Assembly (NCBI GenBank): GCA_035517115.1
Contig: DATIZL010000104.1
Span: 1-54,880 of the forward strand
DNA length: 54,880 nt
Reading direction: 5' to 3'
From: Hyphomicrobium_A sp035517115
GTDB lineage: Bacteria; Pseudomonadota; Alphaproteobacteria; Rhizobiales; Hyphomicrobiaceae
In this document: piece by piece, positions 41,910 to 49,300 of the stretch
Layout of the letters: each line of letters opens with the position of its first letter
How positions within the stretch are numbered: the first letter of the stretch is position 1
Made by a program: the position numbers and the translations under genes
The notes under the pieces: generated by a model
Seen by the model: only the letters and a program-made list of their open reading frames with translations
Told to the model about the DNA's origin: nothing
Databases searched by the model: none

Positions 41910-42668
41910 ATGGCGTCGACGGGCGTTGAAGCCGGGGGAACGGCGGGCAAATCCCAGCTCTCCGAGGTTCCCGTCTATCCCCATTCCCCCATCCTCTATT
42001 GGTGGGTCGTGTGGGCCTACGGGTTCTTCTGCGCGCTTCTGACCTGGGCGCAGGGCGAGACCTTCACCATCGGCGGGGCCAAGCCGCTGCTCATCTATCC
42101 GGGCGCCTGGCTCGGCGTCTCGTTCACGCTGCTGTTGTTGTTCGTGGTGCTCGCCACCACGGTCAAGGCCCGCGGCATCGGCGCCATCCTTTTGATCCTG
42201 CTGCTCATCGGCGCGTCCGTGGGCACGCAGTTCATCATGAGCATCGAGGGGCTGTTCAAGACGCCGCCCGCGATCCTCGTGCACATGAACCTCGCCTTCT
42301 ACATGATGGTGTCGTCGTCGCTGTTCGTCGTCTGGTTCGTCATCATCTTCATCGCCGACCGCTTGAGCTTCTGGCGCTTTCGCGGCGCGCAGATCGAGCG
42401 CGTGCAGCGCTTCGCCAGCGTGCTCGGGCGCGCGCCCGAGAGCTACTCGGTGATGCACGTGCGGCTCACGCGCTACTCCGACGACATTCTCGCGCACAAG
42501 ATCCTGGGGCTCGGCATCCTCGGCCTCGGCACCAGCGACATCGAGGGCAAGATCGCCATCTTCGGCGGCGGCAACGAGCAGTTCCGCATCGAGCACGTGT
42601 GGGGCGCCGCGCGCAGCCTGCGCGAGATCCAGGCCATGATGGGCCCGAAGGCGACCGTCGTTACCTGA
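41910..42668 (+). CDS. Unknown membrane protein lying within the thiamine gene run
   Basis: This 252-residue protein has four predicted membrane segments (about residues 28-48, 62-82, 90-108 and 124-146) and then a soluble C-terminal domain of about 100 residues (RFRGAQIERVQRFASVLG onward) with repeated short Gly-rich turns (LGLGILGLGTSD, IFGGGNEQF). The family was not recognised. It starts after a GGGGAGG site and runs opposite to thiO and thiS, splitting what would otherwise be a thiO-thiS-thiG-thiE run. Base composition is like its neighbours, so recent transfer is not suggested. Confidence 0.75.
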   Translation: MASTGVEAGGTAGKSQLSEVPVYPHSPILYWWVVWAYGFFCALLTWAQGETFTIGGAKPLLIYPGAWLGVSFTLLLLFVVLATTVKARGIGAILLILLLIGASVGTQFIMSIEGLFKTPPAILVHMNLAFYMMVSSSLFVVWFVIIFIADRLSFWRFRGAQIERVQRFASVLGRAPESYSVMHVRLTRYSDDILAHKILGLGILGLGTSDIEGKIAIFGGGNEQFRIEHVWGAARSLREIQAMMGPKATVVT

Positions 42669-42692
42669 GCTGAGGCCGCGCGCTCATCGTCG

Positions 42693-43715
42693 CTATTCGA
42701 CGACGAGGAGAGGCGAGGGCACGCGCCCGGTCTCCAGATAGTCGCGCACCGCGGCGGCGAGCACCGGCGCCAGCAGGAAGCCGTGCCGGTAGGCGCCGTT
42801 GACGAAAATGCGGCGGCCGCCCTCGCGCACGATCGCGCGCGGGACGTTGTCGGGAAACGCGGGCCGCACGCCGGCGCCGAGATCGAGGATCTGCGCTTCC
42901 CCGAACGCGGGATGCACGGCATAAGCCGCACCCAACAGCTCCAGCGCGGAGCGCACCGTGACGGGCCCATCGTCCTCGCTCTCGAGCACGGTGGCGCCGA
43001 TCATGAAGCGCCCGTCGCCCCACGGCACGACGTAGATGGGCTGGCGCGGATGCAGGAGCTGCACCGGGCGCTGCAGGGCGATCTCGGAGGAGTGCACGAC
43101 GAGGCGCTCGCCGCGCACGCCGCGCAAATCGGGCAGCTCGCCGCGCGCGGCAAGCCCGCGGCAATCGATGACGATGCCGCTCGCAGCGGCCGCGCGGTCG
43201 GCGCCAAGAATGACCTCGACACCGGCGGCGCGAACTTCCCCCAGCATGAACGCAAGCGCCGCCGGCGCCAGCATGTGCGCCTCCTCGGGGAAGAGAAGTG
43301 CGGAGGGAAAGCGGCCTGCGAGCTCCGGCTCGAGCTTCTGCAGGCGCTCTGCGTCGAGGCGCTCGTGCCCTTGGGTCAGCCTGGCGAAGCGGTCGAGCTC
43401 GGAGGCGTCGCGCGCGTGCGCGACGACGAGGCTGCCGTTGACGATGAGCCCGGGGTAGAGCGCGCGCCAAGCCGCCACGCCCTCGTGGCCGAGCGTGCGC
43501 AGGATCGGCGGCGCCGTCTCCGCCTCGCGCTCGGGCGCCAGCATCACGCCGCCATAAAGGCTCGCCGCCCGCGCGAACGGCTCCGCGCTCGCCTCGATCA
43601 GGCGCACGCGGTGGCCCGCGCGGGCAAGCGCGTGGGCTTGCCAGAGGCCGAGAATGCCGGCGCCGAGGACGGTGATGGTTCGCTTCACGGACGTACTCTT
43701 CTTCATTTCGCTCAT
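42693..43715 (-). CDS. thiO: ThiO-like glycine oxidase (FAD-dependent)
   Basis: The 340-residue DAO-family flavoprotein has the FAD motif VLGAGILGLWQAHALARAGH near the N-terminus, a second region DCRGLAARGELPDLRGVRGE and the C-terminal GAYRHGFLLAPVLA typical of ThiO. Glycine oxidase provides the dehydroglycine used by ThiG, so the neighbourhood supports the call over other D-amino acid oxidases. The start lies 6 bp from a palindromic repeat that fills the whole upstream gap; the only G-rich stretch suitable as a ribosome site is the end of that repeat. Confidence 0.85.
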   Translation of the reverse strand: MSEMKKSTSVKRTITVLGAGILGLWQAHALARAGHRVRLIEASAEPFARAASLYGGVMLAPEREAETAPPILRTLGHEGVAAWRALYPGLIVNGSLVVAHARDASELDRFARLTQGHERLDAERLQKLEPELAGRFPSALLFPEEAHMLAPAALAFMLGEVRAAGVEVILGADRAAAASGIVIDCRGLAARGELPDLRGVRGERLVVHSSEIALQRPVQLLHPRQPIYVVPWGDGRFMIGATVLESEDDGPVTVRSALELLGAAYAVHPAFGEAQILDLGAGVRPAFPDNVPRAIVREGGRRIFVNGAYRHGFLLAPVLAAAVRDYLETGRVPSPLLVVE

Positions 43716-43721
43716 TCATAT

Positions 43722-43890
43722 ACCCCCCACCTGCCGTGCCGTCGCCGCGAGCTTCGCTCGCGCTCCCCCACGGCGTCCTCCCCCTAAAGGGGGGAGGAAA
43801 GTGGTGGATTGACCTCAATCAAAATTGGACACTTGGCTTCCTGTTTTCTCTCCCTCCCCCTGGAAGGGGGAGGGTCGGGGTGGGGGTGGA
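43722..43890. repeat. G-rich inverted REP pair filling the ggt-thiO gap
   Basis: It starts ACCCCCCACC, has an internal GCGAGCTTCGCTCGC hairpin and the CTCCCCCT-AAA-GGGGGGAG stem, then a variable spacer, then CCCTCCCCCTGG-AAGGGGGAGGG followed by TCGGGGTGGGGGTGG. The ends are inverted (CCACCCCC type against GGGGGTGG). The same order recurs at 47.34 kb. It occupies practically all of the gap between the ggt stop and the thiO start. Confidence 0.88.
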
Positions 43891-43896
43891 CTGCCC

Positions 43897-45678
43897 TCAA
43901 TCTCCCAGTGCCGCGCCTTCGCGGCGGTCATCTGCGCCGCCCTCGAGCTTGGCGCCCCGCCGCACGATAACGTGCGTGCCCGAGGTCAGGTCGCTCGGCA
44001 CGATCTGGTGACCAAGAGCCCTCAAGGCGAGCGCGGGCCAGATGGCCGCTCCGTCGAGCTCGATCTCGAAGCCGTCGCCCTGGCTGCCGAAGTTCAACAG
44101 GTCGGCGGCGGCTTGCGCATCAAGACCCCAATCGATGATCGCGACGAGCGTCTTCAAGACGTAGAGGGGGATGCGGCCGCCGCCGGGCGAGCCAAGCACG
44201 GCCATCACACGGCCCGCCGTGTCGAACACGATGGTCGGCGCCATGGAGCTGCGCGGGCGCTTGCCCGGCGCAACCGCGTTGGCGACCGGCTTGCCGTCGG
44301 CATCGACGGGGACGAAGGAGAAATCGGTGAGCTCGTTGTTGAGCAGGAAGCCGGCGGCCCAGATCTGCGAGCCGAACCCGCCCTCGATCGTCGTCGTCAT
44401 GGAAAGCGCGTTGCCGTCGTCGTCGATGACGGAGATCTGGCTGGTGCCCGTGCGCTCGCGCGTCGCATCGCGCCCGAACGACTGGCGGCTTGCGCCCGGT
44501 GGCACCCCCGGCTGAGGCTTTGCCATAGCACGCAAGGGATCCATGAGCGCACGCCGTTCGCCGAGGTAGCGGGCATCGAGGAGGCCGTCCGGGATCGTGA
44601 CGAAGTCGGGATCGCCCAAGTAGAGGCTGCGGTCGGCGTAGGCGAGCTTCTCGGCCTCCGCGATCAGGTGCATCGCCTGCGGCTGCAGCGCCGCCGCGCG
44701 TCCCTTGCCGAGGTCGAAGGGCTCCAACAGGCCGAGCGTCTGCGCGACCGCCGGACCGCCGGAGGAGGGAGGGCCGACGCCGCAGACCTTGTCGCCGCGG
44801 TAGCCGATGCAGACGGTTGCGCGCTCCTTGACCGTGTAGCCCGCAAGGTCCTGCAGCGTAATGCCGCCGGGCGCCGTCGGCGCGTCGGCTACCGCCTGCA
44901 CGATCGCTTCCGCCACCGGCCCTTCATAAAAGCCGCGCGCGCCTTCGGCCGCGATGCGCTTCAGCGTCGAGGCAAGCTCCGGGTTCTTGAGGATGTGGCC
45001 GACAGGCCAGGCGCTGCCCGTGGCGGTGAAGAAGTAGCGCCGCGCCGCCGGCGTGAAGCTGTCGGGCCCCGCGGCGCGCAGCAATGCGTGCAGCCGCGGC
45101 GACACCTCGAAGCCCTCCTGCGCAAGGCGGATGGCCGGCTCGAACAGGCGCGCCCACGGCAGGCGGCCATAGCGCGCGTGCACCGTCTCCGTGAGGCGCG
45201 CGATGCCCGGCACGCCGACGCTCAAGCCAGAGCGCACCGCGGCCGTGAATGGCATCGGCTTGCCGTCGACAAGAAAGCGATCGGGACGCGCGGAAGCGGG
45301 CGCCGTCTCGCGGCCGTCGAAGGCCTTGAGCTCGGACTTGCCTGCGTCCCAGTAGAGCAGGAAGGCGCCCCCGCCGAGCCCGCTCGACTGCGGCTCGACC
45401 AGGTTCAAGACGAGCTGGACGGCGATGGCCGCGTCCGCCGCCGAGCCGCCGGCGCGCAGCATCTCGCGCCCCGCCTCGGCAGCGTAGCGGTTCGCGGCGA
45501 CGACCATGTGGCGCTCGGCCGTCGCCAGCTCATGCGTGGAGGAGTCCGACGCCGGCTCGGGCGCGCTGCGCGCATCCTGCGCCCGCGCCGGATGCAACAG
45601 GAGCGCCGCCAGCACCAGCGCAAGTGGGAGACGGTTCAGCAGGGAGGCGGGCCGGCTCGGGAGCTTGAGGGTGAGCAT
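43897..45678 (-). CDS. ggt: Gamma-glutamyltransferase (Ntn hydrolase)
   Basis: The 593-residue precursor has a signal peptide ending HPARAQ, the large-subunit motif QSSGLGGGAFLLYWD, and the self-cleavage site TGTSQISVIDDDGNALSMTT, where the Thr at about residue 412 becomes the N-terminal nucleophile of the small subunit. GSPGGGRIPLYVL is present near the end. The protein works in the periplasm, hydrolysing or transferring gamma-glutamyl groups of glutathione. All key motifs are intact. It lies upstream of thiO on the same strand, with only a repeat between. Confidence 0.95.
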   Translation of the reverse strand: MLTLKLPSRPASLLNRLPLALVLAALLLHPARAQDARSAPEPASDSSTHELATAERHMVVAANRYAAEAGREMLRAGGSAADAAIAVQLVLNLVEPQSSGLGGGAFLLYWDAGKSELKAFDGRETAPASARPDRFLVDGKPMPFTAAVRSGLSVGVPGIARLTETVHARYGRLPWARLFEPAIRLAQEGFEVSPRLHALLRAAGPDSFTPAARRYFFTATGSAWPVGHILKNPELASTLKRIAAEGARGFYEGPVAEAIVQAVADAPTAPGGITLQDLAGYTVKERATVCIGYRGDKVCGVGPPSSGGPAVAQTLGLLEPFDLGKGRAAALQPQAMHLIAEAEKLAYADRSLYLGDPDFVTIPDGLLDARYLGERRALMDPLRAMAKPQPGVPPGASRQSFGRDATRERTGTSQISVIDDDGNALSMTTTIEGGFGSQIWAAGFLLNNELTDFSFVPVDADGKPVANAVAPGKRPRSSMAPTIVFDTAGRVMAVLGSPGGGRIPLYVLKTLVAIIDWGLDAQAAADLLNFGSQGDGFEIELDGAAIWPALALRALGHQIVPSDLTSGTHVIVRRGAKLEGGADDRREGAALGD

Positions 45679-45859
45679 GTTGTGCGTTCTTTGCGGGCGT
45701 GGGCCGGGCGTCGGGGTCGCCCTTTATCGGGGCCGCGCGCTCCGCTGTCGAGCCCGGGTCCGCCCGAGTAGCCCCTAGGCCGGCGTTAACTGCGCATCTG
45801 CTTTGCTGGCGAAACGCGCTTCCCCCGTTGCCAACCCGTTGCGTCAAAGGGCCGATCTC

Positions 45860-46327
45860 ATGCTTCCGATACCGGTGCAGCGTTTTGCGCGCCGCGCGGC
45901 GCTCGCTTCGCCGCCGATTGTGCTTGCGCTTGCCATCCTCGCCCTCACGAGCCACCGCGCATCCACGCGCGAGGAGGCGGCGGCGCTGCTCGACACGGGC
46001 AAGACCGTGCTCGGCCAGACCTTCTCCTACCCCACGCGCGCGCCTGCCAAGGTGACGGCGGCGATCGTCACCATGCTGCCGGGGGAGGCGACCGGCTGGC
46101 ACAAGCACGACGTGCCGATGTTCGGCTATGTCCTCGAAGGCGAGATCACCGTCGACTACGGTCCGGCGGGCACCCGCGTCTATCGGGCGGGCGATGCGTT
46201 GGTGGAGGCGATCGACTGGGAGCACAACGGGCGCAACACCGGGGCCGGCAACGCTCGCATCCTGGCGGTGTTCATGGGCGCGGAGGGCGTGCCCAACACG
46301 GTGCTGCTGAACAAAACGCCTCAATGA
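45860..46327 (+). CDS. Membrane-anchored cupin-domain protein
   Basis: The 155-residue protein has an N-terminal hydrophobic segment (about residues 17-31) acting as anchor or signal, then a single cupin barrel with GEATGWHKHDVPMFGYVLEGE (about residues 74-94; His-x-His and Glu metal ligands) and a second-motif HNGRNTG. The ligand and reaction are unknown. The ATG before LPIPVQRF was chosen for the following hydrophobic stretch; a longer form adds 19 residues. The end overlaps the convergent dnaE2 stop by 7 bp. Confidence 0.85.
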   Translation: MLPIPVQRFARRAALASPPIVLALAILALTSHRASTREEAAALLDTGKTVLGQTFSYPTRAPAKVTAAIVTMLPGEATGWHKHDVPMFGYVLEGEITVDYGPAGTRVYRAGDALVEAIDWEHNGRNTGAGNARILAVFMGAEGVPNTVLLNKTPQ

Positions 46328-49300
46328 AAGTCGCGCGACTTGGGGATGATGCGCGCCTCGCGCGGATGCGTGAGCCGCGGGTCGCTCCCCGCCCAGCGCG
46401 GGTGCCCATTGTGCAGACCCGTCTGCTCTGCGCGGATGTCGGGGCTCTTCACGTGGTCGGCGTTGGCGAGCGGCGTTTTCAGGTCGGGGGCCTGCTCCGA
46501 TAAGAGCGATAGCCAGTCGCTGCGGTCCTCCAGGCGCTGAGAGACCACGTGAATGATGTCCTCATGGCGCTGGATGCGCCCGTGGATCACGATCAAGCGT
46601 GCGCCCATGACCACCTTGCGGAAGCGCTCGAGCGTCTTCGGCCACACCACCGCGTTGGCGATGCCGGTCTCGTCCTCGATGGTCATGAACACGACGCCCT
46701 TGGCCGAGCCCGGGCGCTGGCGCACGAGCACCACGCCGGCGACGGAGACGTAGGCGCCGTCTTTGGCTGCGCGCAGCTCCTCGCAGGAGCGGATGCGATG
46801 ACGCCGAGCGCTACCCCGAAGCTTCGTCCTTCCGTCATCCCGGCGTAGGCCGGGATCCAGGCCTCCGCTCCGCTCGGGTACGTTGGAAGCAGAACCCACA
46901 GCGTCTGCCTCGGGCGGCGTGATCTGGGTCCCCGCCGTCCATGCGAAGCATGGCTCCGCCATGACGGGGATGACGCCGAGAGGAGGATGGCGATCGGACG
47001 CCGCATGCGGTTGGTTGAGATGCGCGCGCAGGAAGCTCATGGGGTGCGCTTTGAGGGAGAGCCTGAGCGTCTGGTAGTCGTTGACGACGTGCTCCGACAG
47101 CGGCATCGCGGGCAGCGTCACTTGAGGCTCGAGGCCCGCTTCGCGCGTCTCGTTCCAGGAAAAGAGCGGCAAGGGCTCGGCCGAGCCCAGCGCCTTCACC
47201 TCCCACAGGGCCTGGCGGCGGTCGAGGCCGAGCGAGCGGAAGGCATCGGCGGCGGCGAGCTTCTCCAAGGTCGCAAGCCGCACGCGCGCGCGCATCCACA
47301 GGTCGTGCGTATGCCGGAACGGATTGCAATTGTGATCATCATGGCACCCCCCACCTGACGCGCCGGCGACACGAGCTTGCGCTCGATGCGCCGCCGCGTC
47401 GTCCTCCCCCTCAAGGGGGGAGGAAAAGAATCCGCCCTCTCCATTTTCCCTCCCTCCCCCTGGAAGGGGGAGGGCCGGGGTGGGGGTGGAAGCATCAGCT
47501 CTCTCCGATAAGCGCACCGAAGATGGATTCGACAGCATCGTGGAGGTCGAGACGCACGTCTCGGTTCCAGATGCGCACGATCCTGAAGCCTTTCTGTTCG
47601 AGCCATTGGGCCCGCTTTCGGTCGCGCTCTTCTTCTGCGCGCCCGCCGTGCTGGCAGCCGTCGATCTCGACGATGAGTTTTCGCTCGAGACAGACGAAGT
47701 CGACGATGAACGGCCCGATCGGATGCTGGCGTCGAAACCGATAGCCGGCGAGACGTCTGTAGCGCAGCTTCTGCCAGACGATCCGCTCTTCTTGCGTTGG
47801 GTTGCGGCGGAGCTGACGGGCTCGCTGATTGGGCATGTGGGATCTTCTCCCTCAGAATTGAGGTGACACCCCCCACCCTGACCCTCCCCCGCAAGGGGGG
47901 AGGGGATGAAAACGGAAAGCGCAGCCTCGACTCTCCCGTCGTTTTCCCTCCCTCCCCCTGGAAGGGGGAGGGCCGGGGTGGGGGTGGTTTCGAGGGTGGG
48001 GGTGGTGACCGAGCGCGCGGCGACAATCCTCTGCGCCTCCTCCTCCGGCAGCCCGTCGATCTGGCGCAGGCCGAGGCGAAGCGCGGGAGCGCCAGCGCCG
48101 GGCTCCAGCGTGCAATCCCACTCGGAGAGGTTCACGTCGACCTCGCGCGCCTCGACGCCGTGCTCGCGCGCATCCCGCACGATCTGCGCCGGGGCGTAGA
48201 AGCCCATGGGCTGCGAGTTGAGCAACGCCGCCGCGAACGCCGCCGGATGGTGGCACTTGATCCACGCCGACACGTAGACGAGGTGAGCAAAGCTCGCCGC
48301 GTGGCTCTCCGGGAAGCCGTACTCGCCGAAGCCCTTGATCTGGTTGAAGCAGCGCTGCGCGAACTCAGGCTCGTAGCCGCGTGCGGTCATGCGCGAGACC
48401 ATCTTCTCCTCCAAGAGCCCGATGGTGCCGCGGCGGCGGAAGGTGGCCATGGCCTTCCTCAGCTCGTTCACCTCCGCGTCGGAGAACTTCGCCGCGACGA
48501 GCGCGATGCGCATCGCCTGCTCCTGGAACAGCGGCACGCCCTTGGTCTTGCCGAGGATATTTTTGAGCTCGTCCTTCTCCCCGTGCTCGAGCGCGGGCGC
48601 GGGATAGTGCTCCGCCTCCACGCCCGAGCGGCGGCGCAGGTAGGGGTGCACCATGTCGCCCTGGATGGGGCCGGGGCGCACGATCGCCACCTCGATGACG
48701 AGATCGTAGAAGGTGCGCGGCTTCAGGCACGGCAGCATGTTCATTTGCGCGCGGCTCTCGACCTGGAACACGCCGATCGAATCCGCCTTGCACAGCATGT
48801 CGTAGACGGCTTGATCCTCGCGCGGGACGGAGGCCAGGGTGAGCGCCTTGCCCTCGTGCCTCTCGATGAGGCCGAAGGCGCGGCGGATGCAGGTGAGCAT
48901 GCCGAGGCCCAGGACATCGACCTTGAGCAAGCCCAGCGCCGCGATGTCGTCCTTGTCCCACTCGATGAAGGTGCGCTCCTCCATGGCCGCGTTGCCGACG
49001 GGCACGACCTCGACGAGCGGCCCGCGCGTCAGCACGAAACCGCCGACGTGCTGGGAGAGGTGGCGGGGAAAGCCCATGAGCTCGTGCGTCAATTCCAGCA
49101 CGGCCGTGAGCAGCGGATCCTTCGGATCGAGCCCCGCCTCGCGCACGTGCTTCTCGGGCAGCTCGCCGCCGGACGCGGTGCCCCACACCATGCCGGCGAG
49201 TGCAGCGACGGTGTCCTCCGAGAGGCCCATGGCCTTGCCGACGTCGCGCACGGCCGAGCGCGCGCGGTAGGAGATGACGGTCGCCGCGATGCCGGCGCGG

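Noticed and set aside
43825..45771. A 648-codon plus-strand frame opposite ggt
   Set aside because: It mirrors the gamma-glutamyltransferase gene, has no family motifs and runs through a repeat element.
47343..47990. The repeated G-rich units as a CRISPR array
   Set aside because: The repeats are palindromic, irregularly spaced, include a gene between copies, and have no cas genes nearby.
47333..48012. An intein or self-splicing intron in dnaE2
   Set aside because: No Hint-domain motifs (Cys/Ser at the junction, terminal His-Asn) are found, and no group I or II intron core was seen. The nuclease is in a different frame from DnaE2, unlike an intein endonuclease.
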